From Betaproteobacteria bacterium (GTDB lineage Bacteria; Pseudomonadota; Gammaproteobacteria; Burkholderiales; Rhodocyclaceae): a stretch of DNA of 12,703 bases. Within the stretch, counting starts at the first letter, position 1. The number at the start of each line of letters is the position of its first letter. The DNA lies in NCBI GenBank assembly GCA_028065725.1, contig JAPTVL010000051.1, forward strand, positions 1-12,703, written 5' to 3'. Made by a program: the position numbers and the translations under genes. This document shows positions 1 to 6,981 of this stretch, piece by piece. Under the pieces are notes generated by a model that saw only the letters and a list, made by a program, of their open reading frames with translations, ran no database searches and was not told where the DNA came from.

Positions 1-607
1 GTATCCACAGATCGAAATAATCCTTCATGCGACTGTTGGCGATGCCAAGGGATGACAGCGCTTCGAATTTCTCGGCGACAACGGTATAGCGTGGATAGAC
101 GCGCAGCTTCGGTGCCTCGAACTCTGACAGCATGACGGGGTATGCGACATCCTCCGGCCCCGGCGTGACCGCGTCACCGAACCCGATGTCGACTTGGATT
201 TGACAACGCGCGCCATCGATCAACCCAAGCAGTGTGACGCGCACGCCTGCGTAGTTGGCGTCCTTGCGAATCTCGGTAGCCCGCACGGTGTCGGCTTGAA
301 ACGCCACGCCGTCGGGCGTCTCGATCGCGCAGATGTCCTTGAAGATGCTTTCGATGCGCGGCAGTTCCGCCGATCCGAAACCAAGAAAATCTGCATCCCT
401 CGTCGGGCGATGCGGGATGTCGAACCAGAGCTCGAACAGCAGCGCCCCCTTCAGCAGGAACTGGTCGGCATGGTTCGAGATGCTGATGCGATACAGCAGA
501 CGCTCAATGGCATAGCGGGTGAGGACCAGACTGAAATCCTGCTGGGTTTCGCGTGCGCGATTGAGCAGCCGGGCACGCACAGAGGCCGCCACGTTGCGTT
601 CGTTCAT
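1..607 (-). CDS. abiEii: AbiEii-type nucleotidyltransferase toxin (type IV TA), partial
   Basis: This is the toxin half of an AbiE type IV TA system; the family modifies its targets by nucleotide transfer and causes growth arrest or phage abortive infection. The frame opens with ATG at 607 and stays open for about 202 codons to the left window edge, so the C-terminus is missing here. The nucleotidyltransferase signature is visible: KGALLF at residues 53-58, then RPTRDADFLG at 67-76 with the two metal-binding aspartates D71 and D73, and a later QVDIGFGD stretch as likely third carboxylate site. Further on, VVAEKFEAL and RMKDYFDLW match the conserved Lys and Asp motifs of AbiEii proteins. Its ATG overlaps the stop of the AbiEi-like antitoxin gene (ATGA, 607-604), which implies translational coupling. 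Family assignment is strong; the target is unknown. Confidence 0.9.
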   Translation of the reverse strand, partial: MNERNVAASVRARLLNRARETQQDFSLVLTRYAIERLLYRISISNHADQFLLKGALLFELWFDIPHRPTRDADFLGFGSAELPRIESIFKDICAIETPDGVAFQADTVRATEIRKDANYAGVRVTLLGLIDGARCQIQVDIGFGDAVTPGPEDVAYPVMLSEFEAPKLRVYPRYTVVAEKFEALSSLGIANSRMKDYFDLWI

Positions 608-1203
608 GACAGACTCTCCATATAGGGACGCATCACATTGGCCACCCGGCACAGGGTGGCATAGCGCCAGAGTTCATCCATGCCGACGCGCTTCGCTCGC
701 CACGCCTCATGCAGCGCTTCGAGCGCCACATCGAGCCCAATTTTGTTGCGAAACTTGAAGCAATCGGCCACGGTTCGGGCGACGCTGGTCACGCGCACCG
801 TCACGCCATCGACCTGATGTTCTTCGATACCGTCAGTCAGCGCGGCCCCCGAGAAGCGCACGATGCGCAGCGGTGGATAGTCCATCTTTGGCGCGCGCGC
901 TTTGTTGGGGATAGCGAGCCAGACCTCGAACGGCGACTGCGTGGTGAGATCATGCACGCGCAGCGCCGATAGCAGGCAGACGATGGCTTTGGGATGTTTG
1001 CGTGCGATCTCGGCCAGTGAGCCATGCTCCGACACGGAGCGACCAGGAATGGCGTACAGCCCGCGACCCACGCGGGTGAGTAGTCCTTGCCGGACCAGCC
1101 GCGTGAGGGCGACACTGGGCAGCCCACGCTCATCGAGATCGCGGGGGCGAATAAGGCCGCGCTGGGCGGCAAGATCCAGAATATTCCGATACGAACTTTC
1201 CAT
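604..1203 (-). CDS. abiEi: AbiEi family antitoxin / transcriptional regulator
   Basis: A 199-residue protein from ATG at 1203. It begins with a winged-helix segment (about residues 5-55, including LIRPRDLDERGLPSVALTRLVRQGLLTR read in pieces, then VGRGLYAIPG), the usual N-terminal DNA-binding domain of AbiEi antitoxins, followed by the C-terminal antitoxin domain with VTVRVTSVARTVADCFKFR. In the family this protein counters AbiEii and represses the operon by binding inverted repeats at the promoter. The gene precedes the toxin with a 4-base overlap, the normal order. The frame extends upstream to an ATG at 1221 and a TTG at 1239, but that TTG is the first half of a consensus -35 TTGACA inside an inverted repeat, so those starts are unlikely. 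The 1203 start lacks a clear Shine-Dalgarno and may be leaderless. Confidence 0.88.
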   Translation of the reverse strand: MESSYRNILDLAAQRGLIRPRDLDERGLPSVALTRLVRQGLLTRVGRGLYAIPGRSVSEHGSLAEIARKHPKAIVCLLSALRVHDLTTQSPFEVWLAIPNKARAPKMDYPPLRIVRFSGAALTDGIEEHQVDGVTVRVTSVARTVADCFKFRNKIGLDVALEALHEAWRAKRVGMDELWRYATLCRVANVMRPYMESLS

Positions 1204-1250
1204 GTCACCATGATGTTGCATTATGTAGGTAGTTGTCAATAATTACCTAC
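1204..1250 (-). promoter_or_regulatory. abiE promoter with overlapping inverted repeat (operator)
   Basis: On the minus strand a perfect TTGACA (1239-1234) is followed after 18 nt by CATCAT (1215-1210), and after six more bases by the ATG at 1203. An inverted repeat of ten bases with one mismatch, GTAGGTAGTT (1225-1234) and AATTACCTAC (1241-1250), is centred on the -35 box. AbiEi proteins are known to autorepress through inverted repeats in this position, so I infer this is the operator. The -10 is weak and the exact start site is a guess. Confidence 0.5.
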
Positions 1251-1280
1251 GAAACACAACACTCATGGTTACCTTTGATA

Positions 1281-1560
1281 CCCAATGCTGCAATCCAACC
1301 GCTTGAATCGTCCGCGCGTAACAAGTTGATCCGTCTAGGGTTAATGCCTGACCTTTGCGGACTTCTGGCCGGTTTCAGAGAGCGAGGTCGGAGCGAGGAA
1401 TAGCCAGGAGAGAGTGGAATGTGGCCGTGAATGGCCAATTCAGGCGACTGCCGAAGTCCGCAGGTGTTTGCAGGAACCCGCAAGAGTTCGCAGCAACCGG
1501 CGCGATCAGGCAAGGAAAACCCCAACCGAGAACGGTTGGGGTTTTGTTATTGGTGGTGCA
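1281..1560 (+). repeat. Long diverged direct repeat, copy A
   Basis: About 280 bases with no convincing ORF that match 8311-8590 in the same orientation. Shared blocks include GCAATCCAACCGCTTGA near 1290, ACCTTTGCGGACTT near 1350, CAGGAACCCGCA near 1471, then GCGCGATCAGGCAAG followed by the same terminator hairpin and ATTGGTGGTG. The copies differ at many positions between the blocks, so the duplication is old or the repeat is a dispersed family. It lies between the divergent AbiE and TacAT modules and insulates them from each other. Confidence 0.8.
1516..1545. terminator. Rho-independent (bidirectional) terminator in repeat A
   Basis: A perfect 13-bp stem, AAAACCCCAACCG (1516-1528) with CGGTTGGGGTTTT (1533-1545), closed by an AGAA tetraloop. 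The T-run at the end of either strand allows termination in both directions. The same hairpin occurs in copy B. Confidence 0.85.
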
Positions 1561-1586
1561 TCCGGGAACCGAACCCGCGTCCGTCA
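1551..1586 (-). other. Degenerate tRNA 3'-end-like sequence (possible old attachment site)
   Basis: Read on the minus strand, this stretch has a T-arm-like GGTTCGGTTCCC, an acceptor-like CGGATGCACCA and a second CCA, then runs into the terminator hairpin, the order expected at the 3' end of a tRNA gene. The ending resembles bacterial tRNA-Arg genes, where GGATGCACCA is common. No full cloverleaf can be folded upstream, so it is at most a fragment. Such fragments are typical scars where integrative elements used a tRNA 3' end as target; that reading is inference. Confidence 0.35.
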
Positions 1587-1751
1587 TCTGAACCGGAGTC
1601 CGTCCGCAAGTCTACAGTCCTGATTTTGAACCATTTGGCCGAATTCGTGGACATTCGTCCGAACTGGAACATCGTCAGAAAGCGCATTTCGATACTGCCA
1701 TCTGCGCCCCAGTCGGCATCCCGGCTCGCGTTGCTCGGCGGCCTCTGCGTG

Positions 1752-1804
1752 TTGACAACGGCTACACATCCGCCTACTATTCGTGTATCTGTTGTGTATG
1801 TGTG
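1752..1804 (+). promoter_or_regulatory. tacAT promoter with inverted half-sites
   Basis: TTGACA (1752-1757), a 17-base spacer and TACTAT (1775-1780) form a near-consensus sigma-70 promoter 38 bases before the antitoxin start. TACACA (1763-1768) is opposed by GTGTA (1783-1787) and TGTGTA (1793-1798), half-sites flanking and following the -10. TacA-type antitoxins autoregulate at such palindromes with the toxin as co-repressor, so these are likely operator half-sites. Confidence 0.65.
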
Positions 1805-1818
1805 GATAGGAGATGAAG

Positions 1819-2085
1819 ATGCGTGATGCTGCCATCAACCTGCGGGCTCTTCCCGAGCAGCGTGATCTGATTGATCACGCCGCCAGTCTGCTGGGCAAGA
1901 ACCGTTCGGACTTCATGCTTGAAGCTGCCTGTGAACGTGCGCAGGCGGTGGTGCTAGATCAGGTCCACTTCACCCTCGACGCTGACAAGTTCCAGCAGTT
2001 TCTCGATCTGCTGGACGCGCCACCCAAGCCCAACCCTGGCCTTGAGCGGTTGTTCGCCTTGAAAGCGCCGTGGGACAAGGAATGA
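1819..2085 (+). CDS. TacA-like (DUF1778) ribbon-helix-helix antitoxin
   Basis: An 88-residue antitoxin of the DUF1778/TacA family. The N-terminus, AAINLRALPEQRDLIDHAA followed by LLGKNRSDFMLEAACERAQ, is the RHH DNA-binding fold that dimerises and represses the operon. The C-terminal tail (FQQFLDLLDAPP to the end, about residues 57-88) is the part that in the family wraps and blocks the acetyltransferase. I chose ATG 1819 because AGGAG (1808-1812) is 6 bases upstream; the ATG at 1813 directly abuts it. The stop overlaps the toxin ATG. Length and order are standard for TacAT systems. Confidence 0.9.
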   Translation: MRDAAINLRALPEQRDLIDHAASLLGKNRSDFMLEAACERAQAVVLDQVHFTLDADKFQQFLDLLDAPPKPNPGLERLFALKAPWDKE

Positions 2086-2576
2086 GCCTTACGCTTACTG
2101 CTCCGCAGCCGCTGACCACGGCTCATCGCCTTGATGAATTTTCCTGCGGCGAGCAGGTGCTGGATGATTGGCTGAGGCGCCGGGCGATAGCCAACCAGAC
2201 TAGAGGCGCCAGCCGCACGTTCGTTGTCGCAGATCAGGATGGCCGTGTTTACGGCTACTACGCGATGGCAGCCGGCGCGGTTTCGCACCAGATGGCCACG
2301 GGAGGCGTGCGGCGAAACATGCCTGAGCCGATACCGGTCATGGTGTTGGCACGACTGGCGGTTGATCATCGCGCGCAAGGGATCAAGCTCGGGGGCGCAT
2401 TGCTGCAAGACGCCGTCAACCGGGCGCTGGTCGTATCGCAGAACACGGGAGTGCGGGCACTGCTGGTTCATTCCCTCCATGACCGTGCCAAGTCGTTCTA
2501 CGAGCACTACGGCTTCGAGATTTCGCCGGCCGATCCTATGACCTTGATGCTGCGCCTGAGCAGCGCTAAAGCATGA
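2082..2576 (+). CDS. TacT-like GNAT acetyltransferase toxin
   Basis: A 164-residue GNAT-fold N-acetyltransferase. TacT-type toxins acetylate the amino group of charged aminoacyl-tRNAs and stop translation. Visible marks: the FSCGEQVLDDWLRRRA N-terminus typical of this group, the RTFVVAD strand, the core VLARLAVDHRAQGIKLGGALL acetyl-CoA site (read in pieces; the Q-G-x-x-x-G/A loop), and the C-terminal FYEHYGFEISPADPMTLML with the conserved tyrosine used as general acid. It starts at ATG 2082 in an ATGA overlap with the antitoxin stop; an ATG at 2070 would lie inside the antitoxin gene. The toxin looks intact. Confidence 0.9.
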   Translation: MSLTLTAPQPLTTAHRLDEFSCGEQVLDDWLRRRAIANQTRGASRTFVVADQDGRVYGYYAMAAGAVSHQMATGGVRRNMPEPIPVMVLARLAVDHRAQGIKLGGALLQDAVNRALVVSQNTGVRALLVHSLHDRAKSFYEHYGFEISPADPMTLMLRLSSAKA

Positions 2577-2599
2577 ATGAGTTGCAGGAACATCAGGGA

Positions 2600-2675
2600 G
2601 GACAGCATTGACAACGGTATCGAACATGTCGTCCGTACCCCAAGTAGCGCCTACCACCCAGTATTGTCGCGCCAT
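2600..2675 (-). pseudogene. 5' stub of an unidentified gene
   Basis: On the minus strand a strong Shine-Dalgarno GGAGGAAA (2688-2681) sits 5 bases before ATG 2675, and the frame opens MARQYWVVGATWGTDDMFD, which resembles the N-terminus of a family of hypothetical proteins starting YWVVGA-W. The similarity appears to stop after roughly 20-25 codons, after which the frame runs on as the antisense of the tacT-like gene. I infer that the start of a gene remains and the body was deleted at a junction just downstream of that gene. The left boundary is approximate and the family memory is weak. Confidence 0.35.
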
Positions 2676-2804
2676 CAGTGTTTCCTCCGTGAAGGACTTA
2701 ATTGTAAGTGATGCCCAGCATTTTGACAGATGCACGCCAGAATAATCCGGTATGCGGCGTCAGCATGGTGTTCTTGTCCAACAATACCCTTGGGCGGGTG
2801 ATAA

Positions 2805-3188
2805 CGTCTTGCCAGCACGCCAGGCGCTGAAGGCAAGTGGTTCGCCGCCGCAAAGGATGCTGGCCTGTTCAGCGTTGCCATCGAGTTGGTCACCAACAGC
2901 CCGACCGACCCACGCACGTTGGCTCGCGCGGCCAGGGATTTTGCCGAGAGTCAGCCTGAGTTCGCTGTCGCTGCAGGCTTTGCTTCACTGCGCTGGATTT
3001 CGCTCGGACACGGCTACGACATCACCGGCCTCGATGTGCTCGACGCCTACTCGGCCGTCATGCATGCGGCATCAAAGGCCGGGGCTGATGCCCAGCAGGT
3101 CAAGGCGCAGATCGTTGATTTGCTGTCGCGCGCACCGGCGGGCAACCAGTACATGAAGACGGTTCTGGCCCATCATTTGACGGGCTGA
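2805..3188 (+). pseudogene. 3' remnant of an unidentified protein gene
   Basis: An open frame with gene-like GC-rich codon choice runs from just after an in-frame TAA (2802-2804) to TGA at 3188. It reads GAEGKWFAAAKDAGLFSVA, then SPTDPRTLARAARDFAE, FASLRWISLGHGYDITG and ends in VLAHHLTG. There is no ATG with a ribosome binding site near its beginning; the first alternative start is TTG 2886 inside what looks like a continuous domain. I read it as the helical C-terminal part (about 125 residues) of a larger protein truncated at its 5' end. It could still be translated from the TTG as a 100-residue protein. Product not recognised. Confidence 0.5.
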
Positions 3189-3338
3189 TTCGCTCGCGGT
3201 TTGGGCTCTGACGGTACTGCGTTTTTTTCGGCGGCCCGCACCAGTACGCCCGCGCCCGAAACTCCCTCATGGTGTCGGTCAGCGTTCGTCCGGAGAATTT
3301 CGCTATTCAAGCGGGTTTGATGGAGAGGACCGATACCG

Positions 3339-3554
3339 ATGCACGTAATCAACCAAATACCACCCGACCGGATGACTCCGGAACAGCGTCGGCGCGAGCT
3401 CGCGTCGTTGCTGGCAAATGGGATCGCGCGCCTTCGACTAGCTGACGATCTCCGGTCCGCAGATATGGCCGAAGATAGCGAAGTTTCACTTGGCTTTCAT
3501 CGCAACCAGCGCGTTCATTCAGACCCCGTCAACAACATAAGAACGGAGTCCTGA
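3339..3554 (+). CDS. Small hypothetical protein leading the recombinase module
   Basis: A 71-residue, mostly charged protein with a helical middle (TPEQRRRELASLLANGIARLR read in parts). GGAGAGG (3322-3328) stands 10 bases before the ATG and the stop overlaps the next ATG by one base (TGATG), so it belongs to the same transcript as the DUF2924 gene. I recognise no domain. Small ORFs in this position ahead of DUF2924 genes are common in such modules, which favours a real gene; function unknown, perhaps a helper of the recombinase. Confidence 0.6.
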   Translation: MHVINQIPPDRMTPEQRRRELASLLANGIARLRLADDLRSADMAEDSEVSLGFHRNQRVHSDPVNNIRTES

Positions 3555-4054
3555 TGAGCACGACCACCAGCACCTTCACCACGCCGCCATCGGTGGCCTC
3601 GCAGATCGCGCGATTGCCCGAACTGCCCATGCCAGAAATCCAACATCTCTGGCGGCGGCTCTTCGGCGGCGACACGCCCACCCACAACCGCCAGTTTCTT
3701 GAGCGCCGCATTGCCTACCGCCTGCAAGAGATGGAGTTCCGCAAGGTCGATGCCGGCCTGCTGGAGCGCAACAAGCGCTGGATCGCATCCTTGATCGAAA
3801 CCGGCAAGGTCAAGAAACGCGATCGCGACTACCGACCAGCAGCGGGTACCGTGCTCACCCGCGAGTACCAGGGCGTCGAGCACCGGGTGATCGTGACCCA
3901 GGACGGTCAGTACGACTTCCAAGGCCGGATGTACCCGAGCCTGTCGATGATCGCCCGCGAAATCACCGGAACACGCTGGTCCGGGCCATTGTTCTTCGGG
4001 CTCAAGGCGCCTGCCACGCCCAAGGCGACAACGAAGAAGGGAGCGCGGCGATGA
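3554..4054 (+). CDS. DUF2924 domain-containing protein
   Basis: A 166-residue basic protein of the DUF2924 family. Key stretches are SQIARLPELPMPEIQHLWRR, the FGGDTPTHNRQFLERRIAYR segment and RVIVTQDGQYDFQGRMYPSL, followed by the SMIAREITGTRWSGPLFFGL module near the C-terminus and a lysine-rich tail. DUF2924 genes sit directly upstream of large serine recombinases in many proteobacterial prophage-like or integrated modules; their role is not established, and an accessory DNA-binding or directionality function is my inference. CGGAG lies 6 bases before the start, and the end overlaps the recombinase ATG (ATGA). Confidence 0.88.
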   Translation: MSTTTSTFTTPPSVASQIARLPELPMPEIQHLWRRLFGGDTPTHNRQFLERRIAYRLQEMEFRKVDAGLLERNKRWIASLIETGKVKKRDRDYRPAAGTVLTREYQGVEHRVIVTQDGQYDFQGRMYPSLSMIAREITGTRWSGPLFFGLKAPATPKATTKKGARR

Positions 4055-5405
4055 GCGAAGTCCTGAAACGCCGCATGCGCTGCGCCGTCTACACCCGCAG
4101 GTCCACCGACGAGGGTCTCGACCAGGAATACAACTCCATCGATGCCCAACGCGATGCCGGTCATGCCTACATCGCCAGCCAGCGCGCCGAGGGTTGGACT
4201 CCTGTCGCCGACGACTACGACGATCCGGCGTTCTCCGGCGGCAACATGGATCGTCCCGCACTCAAGCGGCTGATGGCCGACATCGAGGCCGGCAGGATCG
4301 ACGTGGTCGTCATCTACAAGATCGACCGCCTGACACGCAGCCTCGCCGACTTCTCCAAGATGGTCGAGGTGTTCGAGCGCCACGAGGTGTCCTTCGTGTC
4401 GGTCACCCAGCAGTTCAACACCACCACGTCGATGGGGCGGCTGATGCTCAATGTGCTGCTCTCCTTCGCCCAGTTCGAGCGCGAGGTCACCGGCGAACGC
4501 ATCCGCGACAAGATCGCCGCCAGCAAGCGCAAGGGCATGTGGATGGGCGGCGTGCCTCCGCTCGGCTACGACGTCGAGAACCGCCGACAGTGCCCAACGA
4601 ACGCGAGGCCAAGCTCATCCGGCACATCTTCCAGCGCTTCGTCGAACTCGGCTCCGGAACGCTGTTGTTCAAGGAGTTGAAGCTGGACGGCGTGACCTCA
4701 AAGGCGTGGACCACGCAGGACGGCAAGACTCGCGAAGGCAGGCCGATCGACAAGGGGTTGATCTACAAGCTGCTCAACAACCGGACCTACCTCGGCGAAC
4801 TGCGCCACAAGGAGCAGTGGTACCAGGCCGAGCATCCGCCCATCATCAACCGCGAGTTGTGGGGCCATGTGCACGCCATCCTGGCCACCAACGGCCGGGT
4901 GCGCGGCAATGCCACCCGGGCGACCGTGCCGTATCTGCTCAAAGGCATCGTATTCGGCAACGACGGCCGAGCGCTGTCGCCCTGGCACACCACGAAGAAG
5001 AGCGGGCGCCGGTACCGCTATTACGTGCCACAGCGCGACGCCAAGGAACACGCTGGCGCCTCGGGCCTGCCGCGACTGCCGGCCGCAGAACTTGAGTCGG
5101 CGGTGCTCGACCAACTGCGCGCGATTCTGCGCGCCCCGAATTTGCTGGGTGAGATGCTGCCGCAGGCGATCAAGCTCGACCCAACCCTGGACGAAGCCAA
5201 GATCGCGGTGGCCATGACCAGGCTCGATGCGATTTGGGATCAACTGTTCCCGGCCGAGCAGACCCGGATCGTCAAATTGCTGGTCGAGAAAGTCATCGTA
5301 TCGCCCAACGACCTCGAAGTGCGGCTGCGCGCCAACGGTATCGAGCGGCTGGTGCTGGAACTGCGTCCCGAGCCTGTCGAGCAACAAGAGGAGGTGCTGG
5401 CATGA
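4051..5405 (+). pseudogene. Large serine recombinase, frameshifted
   Basis: Two adjacent frames together encode one recombinase of about 451 residues. The first (4051 to about 4588) holds the resolvase catalytic domain: CAVYTRRSTDE with the nucleophile S18, then YKIDRLTRS with D92, R93 and R96, and QFEREVTGERIRDKIAASK. The second frame (about 4590-5405) continues with VPNEREAKLIRHIFQRFVEL, the Recombinase domain, the LLKGIVFGNDGRALSPWH region, the YRYYVPQRD segment and a C-terminal coiled stretch. The break is at CGACAGTGCCC near 4588; adding one base there restores a continuous reading. Without it the enzyme stops at 4680 after about 180 native residues and would lack its DNA-recognition part. 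Either decay or a sequencing error. Overlaps genes on both sides by ATGA. Confidence 0.85.
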
Positions 5406-5830
5406 GCGACATCCGTATCCAGAAGACCGGCGAGCCGGACATTCTGCAGACGAGCGACGGCAGACTGACCCTGTCCGTGCCGATCCAGATCAAACGCCGC
5501 AGCGGCCGCAAGCTTGTTACGTTGCCGAACGGCGAAACTGCCAAGGCCAGACCGTGGGACACCGCGACCACGCCGCTGCAACTGGCGCTGGCCAGAGGCC
5601 ACCGCTGGCTGGCCATGCTGGAATCGGGGGAAGCGAAGTCCCTGAAGGAGATCGCCTCGCGGGAGGGTATCGATAACAGCTATGTCAGCCGGATGGTCAA
5701 CCTGACCACGTTGGCGCCCGACATCGTCGCCGCCATCCTGGACGATGTACTGCCGAACCACATCACGCTATTCGATCTGGCGGTTGATCCGCCGGCGCTT
5801 TGGGAGGAGCAGCGAAGCCGGCTCGTGTAG
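5402..5830 (+). CDS. HTH protein co-transcribed with the recombinase
   Basis: A 142-residue protein whose ATG overlaps the recombinase stop (ATGA). The N-terminal half is basic (IKRRSGRKLVTLPNG, residues 30-44); residues about 80-103, SLKEIASREGIDNSYVSRMV, form a clear helix-turn-helix like those in ParB/KorB or sigma-like proteins. The end (PNHITLFDLAVDPPALWEEQ) is typical of small proteins found after recombinases in such modules. I infer a DNA-binding accessory factor for recombination or its regulation. Exact function is not known. Confidence 0.75.
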   Translation: MSDIRIQKTGEPDILQTSDGRLTLSVPIQIKRRSGRKLVTLPNGETAKARPWDTATTPLQLALARGHRWLAMLESGEAKSLKEIASREGIDNSYVSRMVNLTTLAPDIVAAILDDVLPNHITLFDLAVDPPALWEEQRSRLV

Positions 5831-6053
5831 ACCGGTCGCTACGCATATTCGCGCGCCGGTTAAAAAAAGCGAGAAAATCTTTCGATTCCTGCGGCTCCTT
5901 GCGACCCTCAAGAGTCATTTACCGACCTGATCTCGTTGCCGCATAGCTGCCGCTTGGACCCCAACGCAGGCGCGTCGACGATGCTCGGAGCGGAGGGCAC
6001 ATTTCGACTGCAGCAGTTGACCGAGTTAGTCCTCGGCGACACCACCGCCGGCT
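5831..6053. other. Intergenic stretch with possible short reading-frame remnant
   Basis: Between convergent genes. An imperfect hairpin built on ACCGG/CCGGT follows the recombinase module but no T-run follows it on the plus strand, so I do not call a terminator. A plus-strand frame containing ATG 5981 and ending at TAG 6085, overlapping the hydrolase 3' end, has gene-like codon choice (MLGAEGTFRLQQLTELVLGD) but no ribosome binding site; it may be a gene remnant. Confidence 0.3.
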
Positions 6054-6956
6054 TCAAGCTTCAAGCCGCCTTCGTCGCGCGTTAGCCGTGATGGCCTGAA
6101 CCAGCCGGTCGTGCAAGGCCGGCGGCACGTCGTGGCCCATGCCGTCGATGAGCAGGAACTCTGCACCAGCGATGTGATCGGCCACGTCGCGGCCACAGGC
6201 GGGCGGGATCATCGCGTCATCACTGCCATGAACGACCAGTGTTGGCGTCGCGACTCGGGCCAGGAGACGTCGCAGGCTGCCGGTAGCGGCAATGGCCGCG
6301 ATCTGTCTCGCCATGCCGTCAGGACCCTGGGCTCGCGTGAGTTCCGCCTGAAGCACGTCCCGATGAGTCGCCTCATCAAAGGGGAACCGAGTGCCTGCAA
6401 TGCGCCGGGCAAATGCCACGCCGTGCGCCAGGAACGCAGCATTGTTCGCACGCGGGTCCGGCACAGACTGCATCAGCATCGCCATTACATCGGGCGCTGT
6501 CGGCGGCAGGCCGGGATGACCGGTGCTGGACATGATGGACACCAGCGACAACACGCGCTCCCCATTTGTGCTGGCCAGCAATTGCGCCACCATGCCGCCC
6601 ATCGACCGCCCGACGACGTGGGCGCACGAAATGCCGAGCGCGTTCAGCAGTGCCATGGCGTCGGTGGCCAGGTCGTGCAGCGTGTACGGCACGGCCGGAA
6701 CGTGGCCGGCGGCAAGCGCCGCCGCGAGCGCGGCGAAGTCGGGCACGGGCGCGCGGGTGAGATGAGTGGATTCGCCCGTGTCGCGATTGTCGAAGCGAAT
6801 GACGTGAAAGCCCTGCGCCGCAAGCCGCTCGCAGAACGAGGCGGCCCAGCGCAGGCGTTGCACTCCAAGGCCGCAGATCAGCAACATTGCTTCGTCGCGT
6901 GCATTGCCGAAGCAGTCGTAGCCCAGAGTGAGTCCATTTCCCTGAAGAGTACTCAT
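6054..6956 (-). CDS. Alpha/beta-fold hydrolase
   Basis: A 300-residue soluble serine hydrolase. It has an oxyanion-hole segment LLICGLGVQR, the RFDNRDTGEST loop, the nucleophile elbow VVGRSMGGM with S118, the acid in VVHGSDDAMIPP and the histidine in GMGHDVPP, all in the order of the alpha/beta hydrolase fold. The closest feel is to the small esterase/RdmC-like methylesterase group, but the substrate cannot be read from sequence. I chose ATG 6956 because GGGGAG lies about 7 bases upstream on the minus strand; a longer frame to 7061 is the shifted tail of the previous gene. It is the last gene of a minus-strand operon with DUF2239 and DUF1330-like genes. Confidence 0.88.
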   Translation of the reverse strand: MSTLQGNGLTLGYDCFGNARDEAMLLICGLGVQRLRWAASFCERLAAQGFHVIRFDNRDTGESTHLTRAPVPDFAALAAALAAGHVPAVPYTLHDLATDAMALLNALGISCAHVVGRSMGGMVAQLLASTNGERVLSLVSIMSSTGHPGLPPTAPDVMAMLMQSVPDPRANNAAFLAHGVAFARRIAGTRFPFDEATHRDVLQAELTRAQGPDGMARQIAAIAATGSLRRLLARVATPTLVVHGSDDAMIPPACGRDVADHIAGAEFLLIDGMGHDVPPALHDRLVQAITANARRRRLEA

Positions 6957-6981
6957 GCCGCGCTCCCCGATGACAGGGCCG

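Noticed and set aside
1204..1239. Longer AbiEi start at TTG 1239
   Set aside because: The TTG is part of a consensus -35 box within an inverted repeat, so it would not be in the mRNA from that promoter.
1281..1560. Integron attC site or CRISPR-like array
   Set aside because: No attC core sites or integrase, and no short regularly spaced repeats; only two long diverged copies exist in the window.
1551..1660. Complete tRNA gene on the minus strand
   Set aside because: Only T-arm and acceptor-like ends are recognisable; acceptor and anticodon stems do not pair. A tRNA-Tyr-like reading of the inner part was also too weak.
1959..2735. 258-codon minus-strand frame
   Set aside because: Antisense to the tacA/tacT-like genes; only its first 20-odd codons after ATG 2675 look like a real gene start and are listed as a stub.
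3515..4261. 248-codon minus-strand frame
   Set aside because: Antisense of DUF2924 and the recombinase start; Arg-rich with no recognisable motif.
4698..5387. 229-codon minus-strand frame
   Set aside because: Antisense of the recombinase C-terminal half, whose sense frame has clear family motifs.
5826..5870. Terminator after the recombinase module
   Set aside because: Stem is imperfect and is followed by A residues, not T residues, on the plus strand.
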